19,223 nt of DNA from JAZKSG01 sp964384785 (GTDB taxonomy: Archaea; Thermoplasmatota; E2; DHVEG-1): assembly GCA_964384785.1 (NCBI GenBank), contig CAYLLH010000033.1, positions 1 to 19,223 of the forward strand, given 5' to 3'. Position numbers and translations under genes: made by a program. Positions 1 through 6,954 of this stretch are shown here, one piece after another. The notes beneath the pieces are model-generated. The model ran no database searches, was not told where the DNA came from, and was given only the letters and a program-made list of their open reading frames with translations. Within the stretch, counting starts at the first letter, position 1; each line of letters begins with the position of its first letter.

Positions 1-85
1 TTTTATCCGTTTGACTAAGGACTTTATCCAGTCACATGTTATACTTTGCAATTTATAGTATAAAAATATATCGTGTTATATTTGC

Positions 86-118
86 AAAAAAACAAAAAAA
101 CCAAAACAACCAAAAAAA
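86..118 (-). terminator. T-rich termination tract behind the serine-rich gene
   Basis: Read on the minus strand, the stretch downstream of the gene ending at 162 is made of several runs of six or more T broken by single G residues. Archaeal transcription commonly stops at such U-rich tracts without a hairpin. The A-rich plus strand extends over most of 86-160, so the exact end is not definable. Inferred from composition only. Confidence 0.4.
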
Positions 119-161
119 CACTTAACAAATAAAAACAAAAGAAAAATAATAAAAGATAAAA

Positions 162-656
162 CTAAGCCTTAACAGGCTCTTCCATCTTTTTATCCTTGCT
201 ACTATCATTACTGCTACTAGAAGATTTACTACTAGAACTAGATGAACTACTAGAAGAAGTAGAACTAGATGAAGATCCACTAGAGGCACTTGTTGTCTTC
301 TTAGAATCTAACTCTTTATCAACCTGACTACCAACATTAACACCACTCAAAGGAACATCCTCAGTCTTTAAAAGCTCACCTTCTTTTTTATCATTAGTAA
401 AACGAATCAATTTATATTTTACAACATTTGGCTCAGCAGCTGTAAACCAAAAACGATTACTCAATTCATATTTAGTAATAAGCTTTCCATCCTTACGGTT
501 AGAAAGATCCTCAGAATACTCAAATAGAATCGTAAAAGTATCATCCCAAGGAAGATTAATATGCATTTTCCACTTACGATAAGGCATCCTTTTTTCAATA
601 GCAGGCTTCATCGATTCTATTGCATCATCAACTCTCTCCAAAATCTTATTCTTCAT
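162..656 (-). CDS. hypothetical protein with serine-rich C-terminal tail
   Basis: A 164-residue protein that I do not recognise. Residues 1-115 look like a compact folded domain with alternating hydrophobic and charged stretches, several aromatic residues (PYRKWKMHINLPW around 25-37, NRFWFTAAEP around 67-76) and no signal peptide or membrane segment. Residues 123-153 are almost only serine with a few T, G, K and N, followed by a charged end (DKKMEEPVKA). The tail is encoded by mixed TCT, AGT and TCA codons, giving an imperfect TCTAGT hexamer repeat, so it probably grew by slippage. The start is supported by GGAGG about 10 bases upstream on the minus strand. It is transcribed divergently from the nitrilase gene. 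The tail is probably disordered; a linker or interaction role is a guess. Confidence 0.75.
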   Translation of the reverse strand: MKNKILERVDDAIESMKPAIEKRMPYRKWKMHINLPWDDTFTILFEYSEDLSNRKDGKLITKYELSNRFWFTAAEPNVVKYKLIRFTNDKKEGELLKTEDVPLSGVNVGSQVDKELDSKKTTSASSGSSSSSTSSSSSSSSSSKSSSSSNDSSKDKKMEEPVKA

Positions 657-795
657 TTCTCCATCATCCTCCTTAAATCCTAAACATTTTTTTCCTCATC
701 AATATCAGAGATTTCTTTCAATATTTAAACCAACACAACTCAAATATTATCCTATTCTCTCTTACATCCCTTCCTAGTTTGAATCAGTAACACCA

Positions 796-803
796 TATAT
801 AAA
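796..803 (-). promoter_or_regulatory. TATA box for the serine-rich protein gene
   Basis: On the minus strand this reads TTTATATA, the archaeal TATA consensus. Transcription would begin near 770-775, leaving a leader of about 115 bases before the start codon at 656. The element also reads as TATATAAA on the plus strand, so its direction is inferred from the gene it faces. Confidence 0.5.
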
Positions 804-806
804 TAA

Positions 807-821
807 TTGCATATTATGCAA
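807..821. promoter_or_regulatory. perfect 15-bp dyad, possible operator
   Basis: TTGCATATTATGCAA is a perfect inverted repeat of TTGCATA around one central T. It lies three bases from the TATA box at 796-803, on the side where transcription factor B would bind for the minus-strand gene. A dimeric helix-turn-helix regulator bound here could block or recruit the initiation machinery. The repeat is seen directly; the operator role is inferred. Confidence 0.4.
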
Positions 822-1003
822 TCAAACTATATAGCAGCAATAGTTTTCCTATCTCTCATAATCAATATATTAAAGGTCTCTTAATAATTTTTCTTTAAAA
901 ATAAACAAAAAAAACTTGAAATAAACAAAAATAAAATTATAATACAAAGAAAACATACACCCAACCCAAATTATTAACTTTCAAACACTTGAGGAAAAAA
1001 AAG

Positions 1004-1837
1004 ATGAAAACAGCATTAATATCAATGAGACCAGAAATTGGAAACAAAACTGCTAACATAAAAAAAATAGAAAAATTCATAAAAAAAGAAAAAGCAGATC
1101 TCTACGTTTTCGGAGAAACAACACTTACAGGATATCCAAACAAAGACGAATTCAGAACACTAGCCGAACCTATTAACGGTCCATCAATAAAAAAAATATC
1201 TAAACTTGCAAAGGAAAACAATTGCCATATAATCTTTGGAATGCCTACAAAAAAACAAGAAGTAAAAGGAATTATAAACAACTCAGCAATCCTTATTCAC
1301 CCTGATAAAAAAATAGACATATACAACAAATGGTTCCTTCCAACATTTGGACCTTTTGAAGAAAAAATCTTTTTTGACCAAGGCGAACAGATAAAAGTAT
1401 TTGACACTAAAATTGGAAAAATAGGACTTATTATTTGTTATGATATTTTTTTCCCAGAACTAACAAAGGCACTGTCACTTCAAGGAGCAGAGATAATAGT
1501 CTGCATTTCAGCATCACCTAATATTTCAAGAAAATACTTTGAAACATTGATACCTGCTAGAGCCGTGGAAAACACAGTATTCTTCCTGTATACAAACATA
1601 GTGGGTACACAAGAAAACCTTACATTCTGGGGTGGTTCTCAAGCATATGATCCACTTGCTAATCAACTATGTAAAGCACCATATTACAAAGAAAACATAT
1701 CTATATTTGAAATAGATCTTGATACAATCTCCACGTGTAGAGCAAACCGTCCAGTTCTTAGAGATATACGGCCAGAAATCTATAATGATCTATATACTCT
1801 TAGCCGTTTTAATAAATACACAAAAAATACAGATTAA
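1004..1837 (+). CDS. nitrilase-superfamily carbon-nitrogen hydrolase
   Basis: A 277-residue cytosolic amidohydrolase of the nitrilase superfamily, which cleaves non-peptide C-N bonds in amides, N-carbamoyl compounds or nitriles through a cysteine thioester. The catalytic triad is visible: Glu38 (VFGETTLTGYP), Lys109 (NKWFLPTFGPFEE) and Cys145 (IGLIICYDIFFPE). The length fits the single-domain branch near N-carbamoylputrescine amidase and omega-amidase; the substrate cannot be told from sequence alone. I chose the ATG at 1004 because GAGG lies 9 bases upstream (991-994); an in-frame TTG at 989 overlaps that ribosome binding site. The last two bases of its stop codon are part of the 6-bp repeat flanking the 7.3 kb element that follows. 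It is transcribed alone; before the insertion its next neighbour would have been the transketolase operon. Confidence 0.92.
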   Translation: MKTALISMRPEIGNKTANIKKIEKFIKKEKADLYVFGETTLTGYPNKDEFRTLAEPINGPSIKKISKLAKENNCHIIFGMPTKKQEVKGIINNSAILIHPDKKIDIYNKWFLPTFGPFEEKIFFDQGEQIKVFDTKIGKIGLIICYDIFFPELTKALSLQGAEIIVCISASPNISRKYFETLIPARAVENTVFFLYTNIVGTQENLTFWGGSQAYDPLANQLCKAPYYKENISIFEIDLDTISTCRANRPVLRDIRPEIYNDLYTLSRFNKYTKNTD

Positions 1838-1841
1838 CTAA
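1836..1841. repeat. left target-site duplication AACTAA
   Basis: AACTAA immediately precedes the left terminal inverted repeat, and the same six bases immediately follow the right one at 9158-9163. The direct repeat overlaps the stop codon of the nitrilase gene but leaves it intact. Confidence 0.75.
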
Positions 1842-1875
1842 GGGTCTGACTAATTAGTCAAAAGCTAATTGGTCA
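1842..1875. repeat. left terminal inverted repeat region
   Basis: The outer 19 bp contain the 14-bp palindrome TGACTAATTAGTCA preceded by GGGTC. An overlapping inner block, AGTCAAAAGCTAATTGGTCA (1856-1875), is matched at 17 of 20 positions by the right end. The repeated heptamer TTAGTCA/TGACTAA is a candidate transposase binding site. Confidence 0.75.
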
Positions 1876-2149
1876 AATATAAAAAACCATAGTATTAAAA
1901 TTTAATAGGATTAAAATTAATCATAAAGAGTGTTTTTTTAATTTGAAAACATGATATCTAAGTCCTCAAATCTTGCTCTAAAAATATAGTTATTAGTTTT
2001 TAATTTGCTTTCCTATTTATATCTTTTCTCAATAATATAATTAGTAACTGACAAATATTGCTGGAGTTAAAAAGAAAAAATAGTGATCTTAAATCGTTTT
2101 AGGAAAATTATTTGTATGCCATAATAGATTAAGATTAGAGAGGATTAAA
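1876..2149 (+). other. leader region before the first Roadblock-like gene
   Basis: Together with the inverted repeat this makes a gene-free stretch of more than 300 bases. Apart from the transposon end it holds a TATA-like site (2016-2023) and a ribosome binding site GAGAGGA just before the ATG at 2150. I saw no ORF or structured RNA in it. Confidence 0.5.
2016..2023 (+). promoter_or_regulatory. TATA box for the Roadblock-FIST gene set
   Basis: TTTATATC differs from the archaeal consensus TTTATATA at one position. It would place the transcript start near 2045, about 105 bases before the first gene. It would serve the transposon's own plus-strand genes from within the element. Confidence 0.4.
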
Positions 2150-2512
2150 ATGGAAAAAGAAGCGATAACTAATGTTTTGGATGATCTACTTAATCAAGAA
2201 GAGATTTTAGGTTGTATGATCATCAATCGTGATATGTCTTATATCGTGCCAACCTCCAAGAAAAATGATGTTGGAGCAAATAAAATGATAGATGATTTCA
2301 AACATAAGCCTGATAATATCTTTAAGATGATTGATTGTTATTCTGAATTGAAATTGAAACAAATGAAATGGACATTAAAAGATTGCGAAGCATGGTTTTA
2401 TGTATTTCCTGATTTTCAAAGTACTTTGATAGCTGTTGTTCCAAAACTTTCAAATGAAGGATTACTCGCATCGGAGCTTGAAAAAGCACGTCAAAAAATA
2501 TTAACAGATTGA
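2150..2512 (+). CDS. Roadblock/LC7-like domain protein, first copy
   Basis: A 120-residue single-domain protein. The order of predicted elements matches the Roadblock/LC7 (MglB-like) fold: N-terminal helix (ITNVLDDLLNQEEI), a two-strand hairpin (GCMIINRDMSYIVP), a central helix (around 45-65), two strands (CEAWFYVFPDFQSTLIAVV) and a C-terminal helix ending in LLASELEKARQKI. Such proteins form dimers and, in prokaryotes, act as regulators or GAPs of small Ras-like GTPases or as sensory adaptors. No GTPase gene is present in the element. It is a clear paralogue of the next gene: the VLDDLL and AVVP-type motifs and the C-terminal helix align. Its ribosome binding site, GAGAGGA, is well placed. 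Assignment rests on pattern, not on a profile search. Confidence 0.72.
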   Translation: MEKEAITNVLDDLLNQEEILGCMIINRDMSYIVPTSKKNDVGANKMIDDFKHKPDNIFKMIDCYSELKLKQMKWTLKDCEAWFYVFPDFQSTLIAVVPKLSNEGLLASELEKARQKILTD

Positions 2513-2554
2513 CAACAGAAAAACAACATCAAAAATATAGGTTCTATCTCGTCA

Positions 2555-2579
2555 GTCTAGTAAAATAGGTCTAGTAAAA
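2555..2579 (+). repeat. short direct repeat GTCTAGTAAAA, two copies
   Basis: GTCTAGTAAAA occurs at 2555-2565 and again at 2569-2579, spaced by three bases, between the two Roadblock-like genes. It could be an activator or repressor site for the second gene, or the trace of a local duplication. Function unknown. Confidence 0.45.
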
Positions 2580-2629
2580 GATAAATATTTGTATAATATT
2601 TAATAATATGTACATTAGGCGGGATTCTC

Positions 2630-3016
2630 ATAAAAAACGATCCGATTGCAAAGGTTCTAGATGATCTTCTCAAATTCGAAGATATATATGCTTGTATGGT
2701 TGGCCGTCGTGGTATGATCGATAGTGTGATGCCAAGTGATAGTACTGAGAGTTTTGAACCTGAAATATATGAAATATGGGACATTGTAAAGAGAGTTATG
2801 GATGCACAGCTTGAAATTATTAGTCAATTTCCAGGTCACGGGGAGTTGAGACACAGGGTTATGGATTATGAAATTTTATTTTATGTGTTACCTGATACTG
2901 AAAATGCATTAGTAGCGATTGTTCCAGGGCTAGCAAATAAAGGATTAATTGCAGTTAATATGGAAAACGCAAGAAGGAAAATCCAAAAAATACGTGAAGA
3001 GGAAGATATTGCATAG
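2630..3016 (+). CDS. Roadblock/LC7-like domain protein, second copy, non-ATG or lost start
   Basis: The reading frame is open from 2597. Residues encoded from 2630 on (KNDPIAKVLDDLLKFEDIYAC) align without gaps to the start of the first Roadblock-like protein, with ATA at 2630 exactly where that gene has ATG. No ATG, GTG or TTG exists in frame between 2597 and 2696. The first in-frame ATG, at 2696, would remove the first helix and strand. AGGCGGG at 2617-2623 lies six bases before the ATA and could act as a ribosome binding site. The body shows the same fold pattern as the first copy (EILFYVLPDTENALVAIVPGLANKGLIAVNMENARRKI). It ends 24 bases before the FIST gene, so the two are probably co-transcribed. 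Either an ATA start is used, a shorter protein from 2696 is made, or the copy is decaying. Confidence 0.65.
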   Translation: MKNDPIAKVLDDLLKFEDIYACMVGRRGMIDSVMPSDSTESFEPEIYEIWDIVKRVMDAQLEIISQFPGHGELRHRVMDYEILFYVLPDTENALVAIVPGLANKGLIAVNMENARRKIQKIREEEDIA

Positions 3017-3040
3017 ATATTTGGAGATATCGATTTTATA

Positions 3041-4399
3041 ATGACAGCCGAACAAAAATATAACTTTAAAAAGAAAGCTTCAATTGATTCTCATGACAGA
3101 GGATTGGAAGTTAAAGTTGGGATGTCAGAAAAATGGGATGCTCACGATGCAGGGCGTGAAGTTGCAAAAACAGCAATAGAAAAATTACGATATCCACCTG
3201 ATTTTTTCATTCTATTTTCAACAATTCATTATAAAAAACATGGTGGATTTCAGGAATTGCTAGATGGCGTATGGGAGATTTTACCCGAAAAAACAAAACT
3301 TATCGGTGGCACAGTTACGGGTTTTATGAATAATTATGGTTGCTATGCACAAGGATGTACCGCTCTTGCTGTTTCATCCAAAGAAATGGATTTTGCTATT
3401 GGCTATGGTAAGAATACAAAAAGAAGCCCAAAGAGAGCAGCCAGACAATGTGTAAAAACAATACAAAAAGAACTAAAAGATAGCAAATATGAAAACAAAT
3501 TTTTACTTAATCTAATTTCTTCCGGTGAAATTCCGGATATTCAAGGAATGGGGCGAAAAAAAGTTATAAAATCAGGGATTGCACCTATTATGAATAGATT
3601 ATTAGGCTTTTCTCAATATGTTCTTCAAAAAGGTGCTGCAAGAGATGATGAAGTTGTTGAAGAAATGATAAAACACTTACCGGATTACTATATGCTTGGC
3701 GGAGGGACATATGATGACGGCTCAGGTCTAGAGAATTATCAATTTTTCAACGATAAAGTCTTAAAAACATCTGTTGTATCACTTGGGATTAAAACAAATT
3801 ACAATCTAGATGTTTTAACTACACATAATATGAAAAAATCAGACGTTAATTTTAAAATTACAAAGTTAAGTAAAGATGGACGAAGCATAAAAGAAATAAA
3901 TGGCAAACCGGCGGCATCTGAGTTTTTAAGATTAATGAATTGGCCAGAAGATTTTTTAAAAGACGAAACATGGTATGATATAGCTTATCATTTTCCATTA
4001 GGATTTAGGATTGATACTACTAGTACTGAATTTGCACCAAGAGTAATGGCAGTAATATTGGGAGAAACCTTAATAACCACAATTCGATCGAAAGATACTG
4101 AAGGATCTGTTTTAACTATAGATGGGAGAAATTTAATAAAAACTATCGATGATAATTTAAAATCATATCATAATACTCCATCTTTTGGGTTAATTTCATC
4201 ATGTACAACTAGGCTAATTACTATGGGCGATAAAATATATCAGGCTCATGATCATATCTTAAATCATTTTAAAGATAAACCTTTTATTGTTTTTTATGTT
4301 GGAGGAGAATCAACATATTCTCCAGCAAAAGGGTTAAATTTTGTTAATATGTCTTTTAATTCTGCAGTATTCTGGCCAAACAATAATCAATTTTATTAA
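3041..4399 (+). CDS. FIST-domain sensor protein (FIST_N plus FIST_C)
   Basis: A 452-residue cytosolic protein with no membrane segment. Residues about 25-270 match FIST_N: VGMSEKWDAHDAGREVAKTA, PDFFILFSTIHY, a LIGGTVTGF motif and the GCTALAVSS strand. Residues about 280-430 match FIST_C, including AASEFLRLMNWPEDFL, FPLGFRID, LTIDGRNL and the closing GLISSCTTRLITMG. FIST domains bind small ligands and feed signal transduction; in bacteria they often pair with kinases or cyclic-nucleotide enzymes, but here no output domain is attached. The gene lies 24 bases after the second Roadblock-like gene, which suggests a shared transcript and perhaps a shared complex. GGAG lies 15 bases before the ATG, a long spacing. 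The 3' end overlaps the convergent reductase gene by four bases. The ligand is not deducible. Confidence 0.85.
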   Translation: MTAEQKYNFKKKASIDSHDRGLEVKVGMSEKWDAHDAGREVAKTAIEKLRYPPDFFILFSTIHYKKHGGFQELLDGVWEILPEKTKLIGGTVTGFMNNYGCYAQGCTALAVSSKEMDFAIGYGKNTKRSPKRAARQCVKTIQKELKDSKYENKFLLNLISSGEIPDIQGMGRKKVIKSGIAPIMNRLLGFSQYVLQKGAARDDEVVEEMIKHLPDYYMLGGGTYDDGSGLENYQFFNDKVLKTSVVSLGIKTNYNLDVLTTHNMKKSDVNFKITKLSKDGRSIKEINGKPAASEFLRLMNWPEDFLKDETWYDIAYHFPLGFRIDTTSTEFAPRVMAVILGETLITTIRSKDTEGSVLTIDGRNLIKTIDDNLKSYHNTPSFGLISSCTTRLITMGDKIYQAHDHILNHFKDKPFIVFYVGGESTYSPAKGLNFVNMSFNSAVFWPNNNQFY

Positions 4400-5346
4400 A
4401 TGACTTTTCCAAAATTTGTCAATTCCTTCAGAGTAAAACCATATTTTTCCGCCCATTTCTCTGTTTTTTTCAAATGATTAATATCTATTGATCCTACATG
4501 ATTTTTTCTTTCATCTTCTAAAGCCTGCATTATCACCTCAGCAATACAAGCAAAATTTTTTCCAACTGGTATACCCGGTATTGGAAAAGGATATCTTAAT
4601 GGAAAATCAACATATCCGCCATCGATTCTTACGATATCTTTTCGTTTTTTACACATTTCATATGAAAGATTCGGTGGTTGAGAAACATCAATTACTATTG
4701 CATTTTCTTTTATGTATTCATTACTGAGTAGAGCTTTTGGATGATTAGTAGATGTAATAACTACATCTGCTTCTCGCGTGTCCAATTTAATTGTGGTTTC
4801 AAAATCTCCATTAATCCGTTCTTTAAGTCCTTTCAATTTTTTTTCTCGTCTACCGATAAGAATTGAATGAGCAAATTCTGGGACTAAAATTTTTGAAACA
4901 GCTTCACCAATTATTCCATATGCTCCAACAATTGCTAAAGTTAAATTTTTAGAATTTTTACTATATTTTATTAATGATTTTTTCACCGCTTGACATGTAA
5001 CTGCGGCTGTATAACTGTCGCCATGATTTACAAATCCTTTATACTCATTTTGGCTTAAAAAAAATTCTCCGCCATCTGTTACAGATGTTGTAAGTCCTCC
5101 AAGTTGTATTAAACTCACATTAAGTTCTTTTTGGGCATAAATTGCCGTATTTAGAATTTTTTTTCTAATTTTATCTCTAGGTAAGTTCATTATTTCTTCT
5201 GCGTCATGTTTAATCCCAATTATATAACCTGTTGCTTCATTTATATTTATCTCAGGAGATACAATTATATCTTTTTTAATCCAATTTTCTGGTATATTAT
5301 AGATATCCTTTTTGTTTAATAAATGTCCAAGGACGGCAAATTTCAT
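4396..5346 (-). CDS. AAR-like NAD(P)-dependent reductase (COG5322-type)
   Basis: A 316-residue protein resembling the aldehyde-forming acyl-ACP reductase (AAR) of cyanobacteria along its whole length. Shared features are the start FAVLGHL, an AQKELNVSLIQLGGLTTS segment (71-88), HGDSYTAAVTCQAV (108-121), a Rossmann nucleotide loop IVGAYGIIGEAV (139-150), IGRR after the second strand, VIDVSQPPNL and DGGYVDF (242-248), and FACIAEVIMQALE (265-277). Cys267 in the last motif corresponds to the cysteine that carries the acyl thioester in AAR. The C-terminal helix (KKTEKWAEKYGFTLKEL) also matches. Archaea generally lack the bacterial acyl-ACP system, so the natural substrate is probably a different thioester or carboxyl donor. 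It is the second gene of a minus-strand operon after the 442-residue protein (61-bp gap), with GAGG upstream of its ATG. Family membership is fairly sure; the reaction is not. Confidence 0.75.
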   Translation of the reverse strand: MKFAVLGHLLNKKDIYNIPENWIKKDIIVSPEININEATGYIIGIKHDAEEIMNLPRDKIRKKILNTAIYAQKELNVSLIQLGGLTTSVTDGGEFFLSQNEYKGFVNHGDSYTAAVTCQAVKKSLIKYSKNSKNLTLAIVGAYGIIGEAVSKILVPEFAHSILIGRREKKLKGLKERINGDFETTIKLDTREADVVITSTNHPKALLSNEYIKENAIVIDVSQPPNLSYEMCKKRKDIVRIDGGYVDFPLRYPFPIPGIPVGKNFACIAEVIMQALEDERKNHVGSIDINHLKKTEKWAEKYGFTLKELTNFGKVI

Positions 5347-5407
5347 ATTTTCTAAACCTCATTTTTAGATAATAGTACTGTAATCTTAAAACAGATAAAA
5401 AATTTTA

Positions 5408-6736
5408 TTACTGTTGTCCAAAGAGTCTTACTCCAGTATATGCTTTTGCTTCAATTGGTCTTCCTGGTTTATAATTAATTTTGATATGGCTTATGTATCT
5501 TACTATTGCTTTTGAAAAATTGTTATCTGGTAATTTCACTGACGGCTGATATGTTTCAAAGTTGAATTCATTACTTGGATCTTCTTGAGTTACACCAGGA
5601 AAATCAAGTACTGCATTTTTCATATTTGGTAGACACATGCCTTTTTCTACGAGATGATCAAAGAACTCATTCCATCCTTGTCCTTTATGATATTGATCTG
5701 GAGATATAAAACATTCAAGACCAATTTTCGGATCAATATCATCGGTTATGTTTATATGCAGTCTGATACAGTTTGAATACTTTTTAATCTCATTGATATA
5801 TTCTTTTAATCCATTGTTTTGATCTGTCCATCCAAGTGATTCAAGATATGGTACAACATCTTCAGGTTTAATTCTTTTAACAACTATTCTCATCCCCTCT
5901 GTATTTCTTGAAAGCATTGATGCTACATGAAATACTGATGCACCAGCTGGTAGTTTTTTAAGTGCATCAAAGAATTTTACTTCAAGTTTTTCAGAAACTT
6001 TTTGTCCTGTCAAAGTTGGTATTGCATTTCGTGTAACCCATTTAACTTTATCAGCATCCTTTTCATCATCCATTCTAAGTGGTACTGTTTGTAAAAAAAT
6101 GCTTGGAACTGGTATTTCAACATCTTTATCTGCCGTATCAAATTCTAACCAAAGACCAAGAATATTATTATAAAGTATTGAAACAGGGTCTGCCCATTTC
6201 TCAGTAAAAACTCCAACATTTCTCCATTCTTGTTTATCTAAGTATTTATCTGGTAAACCACCGTTTTTTATTAGATTTAAAAGTGCTTCCCGTTCACCTT
6301 TTTGTGAGGATACTGCTATAAGGTAATCTGATCTTGCATTTGTTGATGTAAGTCGTGATTCAAAACCAAAAAAACTTGTGAGATTTCCTGTTAGATGTTG
6401 TGCAAGATTTCTAATTTCAGTAAAGTTTTGTGACGATATTAATTCCTCTGAAACATGAGGTGCAATAGAGAAAAGATAATCTGAAGGATAAATTTCTCCA
6501 TTTGGAGAAGATTTAAACATTATAGTTTGGTTAATATTCCTATCAAAAACCGTCAAACCATCTTCTAAAGATATTTTATCAAAGGATTTTGATGGAATGA
6601 ATTTTTTTATCACTTTTTTACTGCCCCCATTTTTTACTTTCAAACTCTTTAAATAATAAATACCTTTTTCGCATCTGGGTATGCATGTAGGTATGCAGTC
6701 TTTATAATCTATTTCTAGGCTATTTATTCCTTTCAT
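5408..6736 (-). CDS. unrecognised 442-aa protein, partner of the AAR-like reductase
   Basis: I do not recognise this family by name. No signal peptide or membrane helix is visible. The first 30 residues contain three cysteines in CIPTCIPRC, a possible metal site. The centre and C-terminus show motif-like strings: ILGLWLEFDT (about 190-200), LPAGASVFHVASMLSR (about 262-277), PYLESLGW, RLHINITDDIDPKIGLECF (about 323-341), a helix with a GMCLP turn, and ISHIKINYKPG followed by EAKAYTG near the end. The sequence is rich in predicted beta strands. It is the promoter-proximal gene of a two-gene operon with the reductase, so it may make, bind or hand over the reductase substrate. Start supported by GAGG 10 bases upstream. 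Confidence 0.8.
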   Translation of the reverse strand: MKGINSLEIDYKDCIPTCIPRCEKGIYYLKSLKVKNGGSKKVIKKFIPSKSFDKISLEDGLTVFDRNINQTIMFKSSPNGEIYPSDYLFSIAPHVSEELISSQNFTEIRNLAQHLTGNLTSFFGFESRLTSTNARSDYLIAVSSQKGEREALLNLIKNGGLPDKYLDKQEWRNVGVFTEKWADPVSILYNNILGLWLEFDTADKDVEIPVPSIFLQTVPLRMDDEKDADKVKWVTRNAIPTLTGQKVSEKLEVKFFDALKKLPAGASVFHVASMLSRNTEGMRIVVKRIKPEDVVPYLESLGWTDQNNGLKEYINEIKKYSNCIRLHINITDDIDPKIGLECFISPDQYHKGQGWNEFFDHLVEKGMCLPNMKNAVLDFPGVTQEDPSNEFNFETYQPSVKLPDNNFSKAIVRYISHIKINYKPGRPIEAKAYTGVRLFGQQ

Positions 6737-6785
6737 ATTTTTTGCCTCTAATTTAATAATATATCAAGTTAACATAAAGCCCCAA

Positions 6786-6800
6786 TAGGATAAATTCCTA
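6786..6800. promoter_or_regulatory. dyad TAGGA-N5-TCCTA in the divergent promoter region
   Basis: A perfect 5-bp inverted repeat with a 5-bp spacer sits about 50 bases upstream of the 442-residue protein gene, just beyond its likely TATA region (about 6770-6780, TTTATG on the minus strand). It could bind a regulator of the reductase operon. Short dyads of this size arise by chance, so support is weak. Confidence 0.25.
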
Positions 6801-6886
6801 CAAAATTCTAAAAACACGGATTTTTTCTTATGTTTGTCGGAAAACAGAGAAAAATAGGTCGATAAAAAAACAGGAATCATAAGAGA

Positions 6887-6896
6887 AAATATATAG
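6887..6896 (+). promoter_or_regulatory. TATA box for the 142-aa protein gene
   Basis: AAATATATAG, within a longer AT stretch, would place the transcript start near 6918-6922, about 35 bases before the ATG at 6955. The 218-bp space between the two divergent genes therefore carries promoters for both directions. Confidence 0.4.
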
Positions 6897-6954
6897 ATAT
6901 AAAAACTCATAATCAATTATGCATACATCAAAAAAAGAAGGAGGAAATAAACAT

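Larger units (their letters stand above)
657..1003. other. divergent intergenic region, 347 bp, two promoters
   Basis: This non-coding stretch separates the serine-rich gene (minus) from the nitrilase gene (plus). It is very AT-rich and holds a consensus TATA box for the minus gene (796-803), a perfect dyad beside it (807-821) and a weaker TATA-like site (935-943) for the nitrilase. No small ORF with a convincing ribosome binding site was seen. Confidence 0.6.

Noticed and set aside
1..161. Possible repeat array or structured RNA in the A-rich left edge
   Set aside because: The A-rich tracts are irregular, with no fixed period or spacer; they fit a 3' untranslated and termination region.
989..1003. 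TTG at 989 as nitrilase start
   Set aside because: It overlaps the GAGG ribosome binding site of the ATG at 1004, and the nitrilase fold begins at MKTALISMRPEIG.
2608..2664. ATG at 2608 as start of the second Roadblock gene
   Set aside because: It is in a different frame that stops at TGA 2662, has no ribosome binding site, and would need a frameshift; kept only as an alternative explanation.
2557..2854. Minus-strand ORFs over the second Roadblock gene
   Set aside because: The plus frame aligns with a paralogue; the minus frames are rich in rare-looking strings and have no start signals.
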